A stretch of DNA of 64,000 bases from Sinomicrobium oceani (GTDB taxonomy: Bacteria; Bacteroidota; Bacteroidia; Flavobacteriales; Flavobacteriaceae): positions 1 to 64,000 of the forward strand of contig NZ_FPJE01000017.1 of NCBI RefSeq assembly GCF_900119185.1. Direction: 5' to 3'. The translations under genes were made by a program, and so were the position numbers. The number at the start of each line of letters is the position of its first letter. The first letter of the stretch is position 1. The notes beneath the pieces were generated by a model that was not told the origin of the DNA, searched no databases, and worked only from the letters and a program-made list of their open reading frames with translations. Positions 35,201-43,735 of the stretch are shown here, piece by piece.

Positions 35201-36088
35201 TTACAGTTCTCCACTCCTATTCACTTTTCGCAATAAATACTGTCCGTACGCACTTTTATGCATGGGTTCTGCCAAGGCGAGTAACTGTTCACTGTTTATA
35301 TATTTCCGGTCAAAGGCTATTTCTTCGAGACAGGCTACTTTGAGGCCCTGCCGTTTTTCTATGGTCTGGATAAAGTTGGAGGCTTCCATCATGGACTGGT
35401 GCGTCCCGGTGTCGAGCCAGGCGTACCCTCTTCCCATGAGTTCTACTTTCAGTTGGTCGCGGGACAGGTATTCCTGGTTTACCGAGGTAATTTCGAGTTC
35501 GCCCCGGGCACTGGGATGTATCCGGCTCGCAATGTCTATAACGGAATTGGGATAGAAATACAGCCCGGTAACAGCGTAGTTACTACGCGGGTGCAGGGGT
35601 TTTTCTTCAATACTCAGGGCATGGCCCCGGTTGTCGAAGTCGATAACACCGTAACGTTCCGGGTCCTGGACATAATATCCGAATACGACAGCCTTACCTT
35701 CTTCTTCGACATGACGTACGGACTTCTGTAACAACCCGGTAAGTCCCTGCCCGTAAAAAATATTGTCGCCGAGGACGAGACATACGTTATCGTCGCCTAT
35801 AAAATCGCGCCCTATAATAAAGGACTGTGCCAATCCGTCCGGACTGGGTTGTGCGGCATACTGTATCTCAAGGCCGAGTTCGGAACCGTCGCCCAACAGT
35901 TTTTTGAAATTCCCGAGGTCTTCGGGGGTGGATATCAGCAGTATTTCCCTTATCCCGGCCAGCATAAGTACGGAAACGGGATAATAGATCATGGGTTTAT
36001 CATAAATAGCAAGCAACTGCTTGGAGACACTTTTGGTTACCGGGTATAAACGGGTACCGGAACCCCCGGCCAGGACAATTCCCTTCAT
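35201..36088 (-). CDS. rfbA: Glucose-1-phosphate thymidylyltransferase
   Basis: First step of dTDP-L-rhamnose synthesis: glucose-1-phosphate plus dTTP to dTDP-glucose. The 295-residue protein has the nucleotide loop [13 protein letters not shown] (6-18), [22 protein letters not shown] with the metal Asp, and [19 protein letters not shown]. It is first in the rml order (A, C, D, B) on this strand, but repeats break up the operon. Confidence 0.96.
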   Translation of the reverse strand: MKGIVLAGGSGTRLYPVTKSVSKQLLAIYDKPMIYYPVSVLMLAGIREILLISTPEDLGNFKKLLGDGSELGLEIQYAAQPSPDGLAQSFIIGRDFIGDDNVCLVLGDNIFYGQGLTGLLQKSVRHVEEEGKAVVFGYYVQDPERYGVIDFDNRGHALSIEEKPLHPRSNYAVTGLYFYPNSVIDIASRIHPSARGELEITSVNQEYLSRDQLKVELMGRGYAWLDTGTHQSMMEASNFIQTIEKRQGLKVACLEEIAFDRKYINSEQLLALAEPMHKSAYGQYLLRKVNRSGEL

Positions 36089-36390
36089 ACTATTCCTTTT
36101 TGTTATTTACCGTCATCATTGATCCTATAAATGTATAAATATATAATGAACCCATGTGAATTTTTTGGGAATAGGTGGTGGCTTCGGTACATACCGGCGG
36201 AGCCGGGACACTCAGCCACCTCTGTTCTGGCTATATATGGACGTTAGGTTACGGGGAAAAAGTAAAAGAAACCGGAACTCGACAGGAACAACACGGCGGA
36301 GCCGGGGCACACAGCCTCTTCTATGGCTTTAATGTGACACAATACCATATCCGTGTATCCGTGGCCAGAATACCCGGTATGCTATCTCAC
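36089..36390. other. Intergenic between rfbA and the cys operon
   Basis: Contains two short related segments about 115 bp apart (CGGCGGAGCCGGGACACTCAGCC near 36199 and a near-copy near 36293 differing at a few bases). No gene is supported. The rfbA promoter is expected here, but no clean TAnnTTTG was found. Confidence 0.5.
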
Positions 36391-36424
36391 AAAAAAAGCC
36401 ATTTCCTGTGCGAAAACGGCTTTT
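36391..36424 (-). terminator. Terminator of the cys operon
   Basis: On the minus strand AAAAGCC and GGCTTTT arms form a stem followed by a run of seven T, 22 bp past the cysQ stop. Confidence 0.75.
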
Positions 36425-36445
36425 CATGTATGACTATACCTTTAT

Positions 36446-37240
36446 TTACTGCACTAGGAACCAGTTATTCAGCAGGTTTTCCCTGTTGTATTTCATTTCT
36501 TCTTTAGTGGTATAATCGATGACCTTAAAACCGGCATGTTCACAGATCGCCTGCCCGGCTGCGGTGTCCCATTCCATAGTAGGGGCAAAACGGGGATAAC
36601 AATCCGCTTCTCCCTCGGCTACCATACAAAGTTTAAGGGAACTGCCTTTGGAAATGGTCTCTACCTGGCCGTGTTTTTCTTTTAACGAATCGATAAAATC
36701 TTTAGTTTCCCCGGACAGGTGAGACCTGCTTGCCACTACAGTATATATTCTGCCATTACGTTCCACAGGTAATTTTGCCGAAGCAGACTTCCAATCCTCC
36801 AGGGTCTCATAGCCTGGTAGATCCGTACATTTATAGGCTCCGATTTCTATCGTCGAAAAATAGAGTTCGTTTAAAGCCGGTACATAAATTACCCCGAGTA
36901 CAGGGGATTGTTCTCTTACCAGGGCAATATTTACCGTAAACTCCCCGTTTTTTTTAATGAATTCTTTTGTCCCGTCTATCGGGTCGACAATCCAAAGGGT
37001 TTCCCACAGTTTTCTTTCTTCATAGGGGAGTTCCTTTCCTTCTTCGGAGAGTACCGGAATATCGGTTTCCTGCAGAAAACGTATGATTTCATTGTGTGAA
37101 GCAATATCCGCTTTGGTTAAAGGGGAATCATCCGATTTGTAATCCACTTCAAAATCTCCGGTCTCATATATCTGCATTATTTTTTCTCCTGCACTGAGAC
37201 TCGCCTTAATGGCAACTTCCAAAAGCTTGTTGAGTTCCAT
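36446..37240 (-). CDS. cysQ: 3'(2'),5'-bisphosphate nucleotidase CysQ
   Basis: Inositol-monophosphatase-superfamily enzyme of 264 residues that hydrolyses PAP, the by-product of sulfotransferases and PAPS reductase. The metal motif DPIDGTKEFI is at about residues 87-96, with an upstream SEEGKELPYEER carrying the Glu ligand, and WDTAAGQAICEHAG near residue 222. It is encoded last in the sulfate-activation operon, 13 bp after cysN. With no reductase gene present, its likely job here is clearing PAP made by the sulfotransferase. Confidence 0.93.
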   Translation of the reverse strand: MELNKLLEVAIKASLSAGEKIMQIYETGDFEVDYKSDDSPLTKADIASHNEIIRFLQETDIPVLSEEGKELPYEERKLWETLWIVDPIDGTKEFIKKNGEFTVNIALVREQSPVLGVIYVPALNELYFSTIEIGAYKCTDLPGYETLEDWKSASAKLPVERNGRIYTVVASRSHLSGETKDFIDSLKEKHGQVETISKGSSLKLCMVAEGEADCYPRFAPTMEWDTAAGQAICEHAGFKVIDYTTKEEMKYNRENLLNNWFLVQ

Positions 37241-37253
37241 ATATTAAAAATAT

Positions 37254-38510
37254 TTACAGGATCATTCCTGCCGCTACGGTTTCATTGGTATCTTCATCTA
37301 TAAGGATCAAACTTCCGGTAGTACGGTTATCCCTGTAAGAATCAAACAGTAACGGTTTGGTAGTACGGAGTTTCACCTTGCATATATCATTCATGTTCAG
37401 GTCTTCTCCGTTCGGACTACGATCAAGGGTGTTGATATCTATTTTATATAAAATTTCCTTGATCATAGCTTTCTGATCATTAGTCGTATGCCTCACCGAA
37501 TACTTTGCCCTTGGTTTTGCGGGGCTATTGTTCAGCCAGCAAAGCATCACTTCAATATCCTGGGACGATTCGGGTTTGTTATTAGAACGCACTATCATAT
37601 CCCCTCTGCTGATGTCTATGTCATCTTCCAGCGTAACAGAAACAGACATCGGGGCATAAGCTTCTGTCAACGGACCATTAAGCGTATCTATGGTTTTTAT
37701 TTTTGATGTAAATCCGGACGGCAATACGGTAACCTCATCTCCCGGACGAAGCACACCACTGGCCATCCTGCCCGCATAACCACGATAATCCCTGTGCTCA
37801 TGACTCTGAGGACGCAATACGGTTTGCACCGGAAAACGGGCATCAACTTTATTAATATCGCTGCTTATGTGCATCGTTTCCAGCGTATGCAACAAAGTTG
37901 CCCCTTCATACCACGGCATATTCTCCGAACGGTTCACCACATTATCCCCCAGCAAGGCACTGATAGGCCGGAAGCGGATGTCTTTTACCAGCAACTTGGA
38001 AGAGAATTCCTCGAACTGGCTCACAATGTTGTTAAATACTTCTTCCGAAAAATCCACGAGGTCCATCTTATTAATGCAAACTATGATATGTGGTATTTGC
38101 AGAAGAGAGGCGATAAAGGCATGTCTTTTGGTCTGCTCGATCACCCCATGGCGGGCATCTACAAGGATAATGGCCGCATTGGCCGTAGAGGCACCGGTAA
38201 CCATATTCCGGGTATACTGAATATGCCCGGGAGTATCGGCAATAATAAATTTCCGTTTAGGTGTCGTAAAATAACGATACGCTACATCAATGGTAATTCC
38301 CTGTTCTCGTTCATCGCGAAGTCCATCCGTAAATAAAGCCAGATCCACACCTATATGCCCTTTTTTCTTACTGGTGGCTTCCACAGCTTCCAACTGATCC
38401 TCAAATATAGATTTGGAGTCATATAATAAACGCCCTATCAAGGTACTTTTCCCATCATCTACACTACCTGCTGTTGTGAATCGTAATAATTGACTGTTAT
38501 CAAGTTCCAT
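37254..38510 (-). CDS. cysN: Sulfate adenylyltransferase subunit 1 (GTPase)
   Basis: Large GTPase subunit of ATP sulfurylase; GTP hydrolysis drives APS formation by CysD. It has GSVDDGKS (15-22), DTPGHIQYTRNMVTGAS (G3), NKMD (G4) and an EF-Tu-like C-terminal half. The frame is open 34 codons further upstream into the intergenic and cysD end, but ATG 38510 starts MELDNSQLLRFTTAGSVDD as in relatives and gives 418 residues. There is no fused CysC domain; cysC is a separate gene upstream. Confidence 0.95.
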   Translation of the reverse strand: MELDNSQLLRFTTAGSVDDGKSTLIGRLLYDSKSIFEDQLEAVEATSKKKGHIGVDLALFTDGLRDEREQGITIDVAYRYFTTPKRKFIIADTPGHIQYTRNMVTGASTANAAIILVDARHGVIEQTKRHAFIASLLQIPHIIVCINKMDLVDFSEEVFNNIVSQFEEFSSKLLVKDIRFRPISALLGDNVVNRSENMPWYEGATLLHTLETMHISSDINKVDARFPVQTVLRPQSHEHRDYRGYAGRMASGVLRPGDEVTVLPSGFTSKIKTIDTLNGPLTEAYAPMSVSVTLEDDIDISRGDMIVRSNNKPESSQDIEVMLCWLNNSPAKPRAKYSVRHTTNDQKAMIKEILYKIDINTLDRSPNGEDLNMNDICKVKLRTTKPLLFDSYRDNRTTGSLILIDEDTNETVAAGMIL

Positions 38511-38541
38511 TATCTTCTTTCTTTTTAAATCGTTGGTTATA

Positions 38542-39447
38542 TTAAAAATACCCCTGTCGTTTTCTGTCTTCCATAGCCGTTTCCGAGCGTTTGTCATCCG
38601 AACGGTTACCACGCTCCGTCTGTCTCATGGCCGAAACTTCCTCGGCAATTTTCTCTACGGTATCTGCCTCGGATTCTATTCCTCCGGTAATAGTAATATC
38701 GCCAAGTGTACGGAAACGTATTTTTTTGGTGATTACTTCTTCGTGCTCCTCCAGTTTCAAGAATTCCGAATTGGGTATCCAGGAATTGTTGCGCCACACG
38801 ACCTCTCTTTCATGGGCAAAATAGAGGGAAGGAATCCGGATATTCTCTCTATTTATGTAGTTCCACACATCCATTTCCGTCCAGTTGCTTATGGGGAATG
38901 CCCGGAAGTGCTCTCCTTCGAAATGCTTACCGTTGAAGATGTTCCATAACTCCGGACGCTGGTTTTTGGGGTCCCACTGCCCGAAATCGTCCCGATGCGA
39001 AAAGAAGCGTTCTTTGGCCCTGGCTTTTTCTTCGTCACGGCGCCCTCCCCCTATGGCACAGTCTATCTTGTTTTCTTCTATAGCGTCCAGCAAAGTAGTG
39101 ATCTGAAGGGCATTGCGAGTAGCATTCTTTCCTTTTTCCTCGGCTACACGTCCGTTATCTATGGATTCCTGTACCGAACCTACGATGAGCCGCCCCTCCA
39201 GTTCTTTTATCAGGTCATCGCGAAACTGAATGGTTTCCGGGAAATTATGACCGGTATCTACATGCATCAGTGCAAAAGGAATTTTAGCCGGGAAAAATGC
39301 TTTACGGGCCAAATGGGTCACCACAATAGAATCCTTCCCGCCCGAAAAAAGAATTACGGGGTTTTGAAACTGTGCCCATACTTCCCGTAACACGTATATA
39401 GCCTCTGACTCGAGCTCATCCAGGTAATTCAAATAATACTTACTCAT
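38542..39447 (-). CDS. cysD: Sulfate adenylyltransferase subunit 2
   Basis: Catalytic subunit of ATP sulfurylase, 301 residues, forming APS from sulfate and ATP. The PP-loop is FSGGKDSIVVTHLA (about 34-47), followed by HVDTGHNFPET, GGGRRDEEKARAKER and the C-terminal GxRxGY-like tail MEDRKRQGYF. It lies 9 bp downstream of cysC and 31 bp upstream of cysN in the same operon. Confidence 0.96.
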   Translation of the reverse strand: MSKYYLNYLDELESEAIYVLREVWAQFQNPVILFSGGKDSIVVTHLARKAFFPAKIPFALMHVDTGHNFPETIQFRDDLIKELEGRLIVGSVQESIDNGRVAEEKGKNATRNALQITTLLDAIEENKIDCAIGGGRRDEEKARAKERFFSHRDDFGQWDPKNQRPELWNIFNGKHFEGEHFRAFPISNWTEMDVWNYINRENIRIPSLYFAHEREVVWRNNSWIPNSEFLKLEEHEEVITKKIRFRTLGDITITGGIESEADTVEKIAEEVSAMRQTERGNRSDDKRSETAMEDRKRQGYF

Positions 39448-39456
39448 GATCTTTAC

Positions 39457-40050
39457 TTAGCTTTCTAATTTAATTTTAATAGCATTCAATACTTTTTCCA
39501 CAGCTTCGGGAATCGATTCTATTTCCGTACGGATCTCCACATCCGGGTTTTCCGGGACCTCGTAAGGAGCCGAAACACCGGTCATATTACCTATTTTCCC
39601 TTCACGTGCTTTTTTATATAACCCTTTGACATCCCGGCGCTCACATTCCTCCAGACTCGTACTCACATAAATCTCTACAAAATTACTGGGTTTTACGGTG
39701 TTTGCAATAAATTCTCTATCTTTTTTATAGGGAGATACGAAAGCAGCCAGTACCACAAGGCCGGCATCTACCATTAAATTAGCTATTTCAGCAATTCTCC
39801 TAATGTTTTCCGAGCGGTCTTCCGGGCTGAAAGAAAGGTCACTGTTAATCCCCCTTCTTATATTATCGCCGTCAAGGACATAGGTTTTTATTCCTTCATC
39901 GTGAAGCCTTTGCTCCACGGCATTGGCAATGGTAGATTTTCCGGAACCCGATAGGCCGGTAAACCATATCAGAAAGGAATTGTGTCCGTTACCTGTGTTT
40001 CTCTCCTTTTTCGAAACCTTGTAATGATGTTTTACAACATTTTTTTCCAT
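39457..40050 (-). CDS. cysC: Adenylylsulfate kinase
   Basis: Phosphorylates APS to PAPS. The 197-residue protein has the P-loop GLSGSGKST (32-40), the APS-binding DGDNIRRGINSDLSFS and PEDRSENIRR (about 59-85), and YVSTSLEECERRDVKGLY. PAPS is the donor required by the sulfotransferase encoded at 12743-13609. Its start overlaps the DUF2061 gene by 19 bp. Confidence 0.95.
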   Translation of the reverse strand: MEKNVVKHHYKVSKKERNTGNGHNSFLIWFTGLSGSGKSTIANAVEQRLHDEGIKTYVLDGDNIRRGINSDLSFSPEDRSENIRRIAEIANLMVDAGLVVLAAFVSPYKKDREFIANTVKPSNFVEIYVSTSLEECERRDVKGLYKKAREGKIGNMTGVSAPYEVPENPDVEIRTEIESIPEAVEKVLNAIKIKLES

Positions 40051-40463
40051 CGTTTTAACCGTCTCCTTTTATTTAAACCATAATCTATTTTGTACCAGGC
40101 CCGCTCGTGAAAATAGTACAACAGCATCTTAGTCACTACTTCCGCCAGTCCTATTTGCATGCCTGTTGTAGGATTACCGGTAATGATCCATGCCAAAATC
40201 ATGGTATCTATAGTTCCCACAACCCGCCAACTCACGGTTTTCAACAAGTGTCGTTTTCTGCTGTCCGGCATGTTTACCTTGAACCAAACTCTTTCATGAA
40301 AGTAATAAAGGACCATTTTGGTGACCACTTCCGTAAGTCCTATTTTAAGACCTGCCATGGGATTCCCTGAAATAATCCAGGAAAGCAACATAGTGTCTAT
40401 TGTACCTATAATACGCCAGGTCATTGCTTTTACTATGTGTCTTTTTTGCGAATTATTTCCCAT
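40032..40463 (-). CDS. Tandem DUF2061 membrane protein
   Basis: A 143-residue protein made of two copies of the DUF2061 domain: residues about 8-58 and 67-117 align closely (KAMTWRIIGTIDTMLLSWII against KTVSWRVVGTIDTMILAWII, and each ends YYFHERxW). Each half has two short hydrophobic helices with a conserved Thr-Trp-Arg and Asp-Thr. Function is unknown. It is first in the sulfate-activation operon and overlaps cysC, so a role in sulfate or PAPS handling at the membrane is possible but unproven. Confidence 0.85.
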   Translation of the reverse strand: MGNNSQKRHIVKAMTWRIIGTIDTMLLSWIISGNPMAGLKIGLTEVVTKMVLYYFHERVWFKVNMPDSRKRHLLKTVSWRVVGTIDTMILAWIITGNPTTGMQIGLAEVVTKMLLYYFHERAWYKIDYGLNKRRRLKRWKKML

Positions 40464-40649
40464 ATAATCTTCTCTCCTGCAATTAACTTATCTTTTATCC
40501 GATTTCTGTAAATTATTTTTGGGAAACCAATTTTGAATCACTATGGTATAGCTTTTGCCGGCTATATTTACATCCATTACTCCTTATTTAACAGGAATTA
40601 TCGTATAAAATTTATAATCGAATTTTATAAAAATAGTATTCTCTAATTA

Positions 40650-40830
40650 CAAAAACAATTAAAAATGTCCAGTTCCTACAACGTCATTTGTAAGAGTAAA
40701 TTATATAATGAGAAAATATTTAATAAAAAATATCTTTTCGAACACAACATTACCTATTATGTTCACGCAACGCGATGCAATAGCACTAAAAAACACGTAT
40801 TAACCTACCCGCTATGTAAGATTTAATAAA
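40650..40830 (-). promoter_or_regulatory. Conserved upstream element 2 (JUMPstart/ops-like candidate) of the cys operon
   Basis: Counterpart of the element at 29060-29257. The minus strand reads TTTATTAAATCTTAC, AATACGTG, a T-run, AGTGCT and GCGTTGCGTG (40764-40830), then ATATAATTTACTC and CGTTGTAGGAACTG (40650-40706). The gap between the two blocks differs from copy 1 by roughly 20 bp, and flanking bases are unrelated. The rest of 40464-40929 holds no gene. Regulatory function is inferred. Confidence 0.5.
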
Positions 40831-40929
40831 TCTGTTGTTTTTTAGTTCTATACATAGAATGTCCATATCACCAAACAGGAATATAAAAGAAGTCCGCTGA
40901 ACGATAACATGGGCTTCTCCCAGATTCGT

Positions 40930-41979
40930 CTACTCCAAGTAATGTATATAATTTTCGGAATTCACGATATCTATAGGCAACAGTTTCTTTCCCGGAATTT
41001 TCTTGTCGAATGCGAAATATTCGGAGAGATAGCTCACCCCGAGATAGGCCTGTTGTCTCGGGTTCTGGTGTATGAGAAAATCGATGACACCAGACTCCAG
41101 GGCTTTGATGTTCTTCTCGATAAGGTCATACCCTACTACAGGGATGCCGGCATGTGTTTCCGGCAGCGCACCGTCCAGCAGGTACCCTTTGGAGGTCGTC
41201 ACAAAAAGCCCGGAAACATCGGGATGCTCCGCAAAGAAATGCTTCATGGATTGTGCCACGTTTTTGATATCCTTATGCGGCAGGGTCTGGGTGATAATGG
41301 TTGTGTTACCCTTCAATCCTTCGTAATAATCCCGGAAACCTTTTTCCTTCTCCTGCATGTGGATGGCATTCTGGTAGGCTTCATCGGCATGGATAACCGC
41401 GACTTTCTTATCGTCTCCGAGGAGTTGATGCAGCAGTTTGCCGGCTACCCTCCCGCTCTGGTGCAGATCCTGCCCGATAAAACTCCCGGCCTGGCCTTCC
41501 GGCAAGGAACCGTTGAAGGTGGCCAGGCCTATTTTTTTCTTTACACACTTTTCGGCAAATGCCAGGGATTCCTGGTAAAACAACGGTACAAATACTACAC
41601 CGTCCGGCTCCTGCTTGAGCACCTGCTTACAGGTGGCGTTAAAGCTTTTTGTACCGGAAGGGTCAAAGAAAACGGCCTCTACCATCACGCCGAAGGACTG
41701 GAATTCGCGCGAGGCTGCGTTGATCCCTTCCACACAGGGCGCCCAATACGGATCCTGTTCCGGATCGGGAAGCAGTACATATAGGGTATATGTTTTGTTC
41801 TTTTTGAGATTCCGGGCCACAAGATTGGGCTGATAATCGATTTCCTTCAGGATACGGGTGATCTTTTCATAGGCTTTTTTAGAGACCTTTCCTCTCTTGT
41901 GTATTACCCGGTCCACCGTCCCCTTGGAAATACCTGCCATATAAGCGATATCGGCTATGGTATATTTCTTCTTACTCAT
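40930..41979 (-). CDS. LacI-family transcriptional regulator
   Basis: A 349-residue repressor-type protein. The N-terminal helix-turn-helix and hinge are clear (YTIADIAYMAGISKGTVDRVIHKRGKVS, residues about 5-32, then YQPNLVARNLKKNKTY), followed by a periplasmic-binding-like effector domain (YVLLPDPEQDPYWAPCVEGI, VVGYDLIEKN) of the sugar-binding type. A TTG at 41988 opens the frame, but ATG 41979 begins MSKKKYTIADIA as expected. It is divergent from the DUF5009-kinase-nucleotidyltransferase genes. Its probable operator is the palindrome TGTGCTCGAGCACA and variants at 42161, 43640 and 53490. Confidence 0.92.
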   Translation of the reverse strand: MSKKKYTIADIAYMAGISKGTVDRVIHKRGKVSKKAYEKITRILKEIDYQPNLVARNLKKNKTYTLYVLLPDPEQDPYWAPCVEGINAASREFQSFGVMVEAVFFDPSGTKSFNATCKQVLKQEPDGVVFVPLFYQESLAFAEKCVKKKIGLATFNGSLPEGQAGSFIGQDLHQSGRVAGKLLHQLLGDDKKVAVIHADEAYQNAIHMQEKEKGFRDYYEGLKGNTTIITQTLPHKDIKNVAQSMKHFFAEHPDVSGLFVTTSKGYLLDGALPETHAGIPVVGYDLIEKNIKALESGVIDFLIHQNPRQQAYLGVSYLSEYFAFDKKIPGKKLLPIDIVNSENYIHYLE

Positions 41980-42110
41980 TGTGTACAATTATATCCCAAA
42001 TATAAAAAATATTGTTTTATACCGTCTGTCCATACCTTATATACTGTTATACAGGTATCCGTAAACCCGGATTGCAACACCCCGAATGGCCTGAAAACCT
42101 CGCGGGCCCG

Positions 42111-42118
42111 CAAATATA
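42111..42118 (-). promoter_or_regulatory. -7 element of the lacI-type gene
   Basis: The minus strand reads TATATTTG, 132 bp upstream of the regulator start. The operator at 42161-42174 lies about 43 bp further upstream. Confidence 0.4.
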
Positions 42119-42160
42119 AGTCAACCGGAAATAAAATACCTGCATCTGCATACAATTAAG

Positions 42161-42174
42161 TGTGCTCGACAACA
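42161..42174. promoter_or_regulatory. Candidate LacI-type operator 1
   Basis: TGTGCTCGACAACA is an imperfect palindrome with the central TCGA typical of Bacteroidota LacI sites. It sits in the divergent region between the regulator and the DUF5009 gene and could control both. Confidence 0.6.
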
Positions 42175-42190
42175 TTTCTGCCTGAAATTC

Positions 42191-42221
42191 TTGATTTTAA
42201 TCAAATCAAAGTTTACATTCG
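42191..42221 (+). promoter_or_regulatory. Candidate promoter of the DUF5009 gene
   Basis: TTG at 42191 and TACATTCG at 42214-42221 (one mismatch to TAnnTTTG) are 20 bp apart. This predicts a leader of about 165 bases. Confidence 0.35.
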
Positions 42222-42395
42222 TATAAATAACATTTTTACAACCCAAAAACCAACCGTCTGAAACCGTTAAGAAACCAAAACAAAGCTCCTATCACCTGAT
42301 ACAGGACATGTCTGTATACCATAGGCGTGTCCCGGGAATACGCTGCAACAGGTTTTTCCCGGCCCTGTTTTTGTTTCTTTTAATCTACTTATGTG

Positions 42396-43502
42396 ATGCA
42401 AAACCATACCATACAAAAATCTGGCAGACTTTACGCACTTGACATTTTCCGGGGAGCCACCATGTTTTTACTGATCGCCGAAGCTGCGGGGTTTCACGAA
42501 CATTTTTATGCCTGGTCAGAACATACTCCGTTCAGGGGATTGGCCGAACAACTGATCCATCATCCCTGGCATGGCCTGCGGTTCTGGGACCTGATCCAGC
42601 CTTTTTTTATGTTTATCGTCGGTGTCGCCATGCCGTTTTCACTCCGGAAAAGACTTCGGCCCGGTACACAGGGCGCAGCAACCCGGCATATCCTGAAACG
42701 CTGTTTTCTCCTGTTTGCTTTCGGGGTCCTCCTGCATTGTGTGTACAGCCATGCCCTGGTCTGGGAACTTTGGAATGTGTTGGTCCAGATGGCGTTTACC
42801 ATACTCATTGCCTACGGTATTATGAAACTTTCCGCACCTTGGCAGTGGGCCATTTCTGCAGGGCTGCTGGTACTTACCGAAATACTTTACAGGGCTTACA
42901 ACCCGTCTGATCCGTACGGACAGGAAACCAATTTCGGCAGCTTTACAGACCTGCTCACTATGGGAAAGACCAACAGCGGGCACTGGGTCTTTATCAATTT
43001 CATCCCTACGGCAGCCCATACGATATGGGGTGTTATATGTGGCAAAATACTTTTGTCCGACAGCAAAAAGCACCGCTATAAGCTCCGGTATTTCCTCGTG
43101 GCAGGAGCACTACTGTGCTGTACGGGAGTACTCCTGGATCTCATGCACATTACCCCGATCATCAAAAGGATCGCTACCACGTCTTTTACCTTAGTCTCGG
43201 GCGGAATTGCCATCTGGGCACTCACTTTCTGCTACTGGTTTATAGACCTCAAAGGCAATCATTACAAATGGCTTCATATATTTGCAGCGGTCGGAACGAA
43301 TTCCATCTTTATTTATCTCTTCTCCGAAACTGTCGGCATACAATGGTTCCGGGGATTTGGTATGATCTTTACCGGAGGCCTCCTCTCCCCCCTGGGCATT
43401 CCGGAAGGTGTGATCCTCGTATTCAACGCCTTATTCGTGCTTTTTATGTTCTGGTATATCACCCGTTTCCTGGATTCCAGGAAAATATATTTCAGAATAT
43501 GA
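42396..43502 (+). CDS. DUF5009 / heparan N-acetyltransferase-like membrane protein
   Basis: A 368-residue polytopic membrane protein with about ten helices. It begins with the family signature RLYALDIFRGATMFLLIAEAAG and has DLIQPFFMFIVGVAMPFSLRKRL at about residues 67-89, the conserved phase seen in HGSNAT/YeiB-type acyltransferases. Such proteins may acetylate a sugar using cytosolic acetyl-CoA. ATG 42396 is chosen; a GTG lies one codon earlier. It is the first gene of the plus-strand arm of the LacI regulon. Substrate is unknown; no catalytic residue is certain. Confidence 0.8.
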   Translation: MQNHTIQKSGRLYALDIFRGATMFLLIAEAAGFHEHFYAWSEHTPFRGLAEQLIHHPWHGLRFWDLIQPFFMFIVGVAMPFSLRKRLRPGTQGAATRHILKRCFLLFAFGVLLHCVYSHALVWELWNVLVQMAFTILIAYGIMKLSAPWQWAISAGLLVLTEILYRAYNPSDPYGQETNFGSFTDLLTMGKTNSGHWVFINFIPTAAHTIWGVICGKILLSDSKKHRYKLRYFLVAGALLCCTGVLLDLMHITPIIKRIATTSFTLVSGGIAIWALTFCYWFIDLKGNHYKWLHIFAAVGTNSIFIYLFSETVGIQWFRGFGMIFTGGLLSPLGIPEGVILVFNALFVLFMFWYITRFLDSRKIYFRI

Positions 43503-43638
43503 CGCCACAATTATCATATAACACATGGTTACAAACCGAAAAACTTATGGCAAACAAACTTTCAAACACACCTTAAAACAAACTAAATCAACATGATACA
43601 AGAATAATAAAAAAGTATAAAATAAAAGCTTCGAGTAA

Positions 43639-43669
43639 TTGTGCTCGAGCACATATTTTATTACATTTG
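43639..43669 (+). promoter_or_regulatory. Promoter of the sugar kinase operon
   Basis: TTG at 43639-43641 and TACATTTG (full match to TAnnTTTG) at 43662-43669 are 20 bp apart, 67 bp upstream of the kinase start. The perfect operator palindrome fills the start of the spacer, so repressor binding would block polymerase. Confidence 0.65.
43640..43653. promoter_or_regulatory. Candidate LacI-type operator 2 (perfect palindrome)
   Basis: TGTGCTCGAGCACA is a perfect 14-bp palindrome lying between the -33 and -7 elements of the kinase promoter. It is the best of the three matching sites. Confidence 0.75.
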
Positions 43670-43735
43670 CATAGATCGTTTTACAGATACTTTTAATTTT
43701 ATGATATTGTCATCATATCCATAACCATTTTATAC

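Noticed and set aside
40909-41784. Plus-strand 291-codon open frame
   Set aside because: It is antisense to the convincing LacI-family gene and shows no domain.
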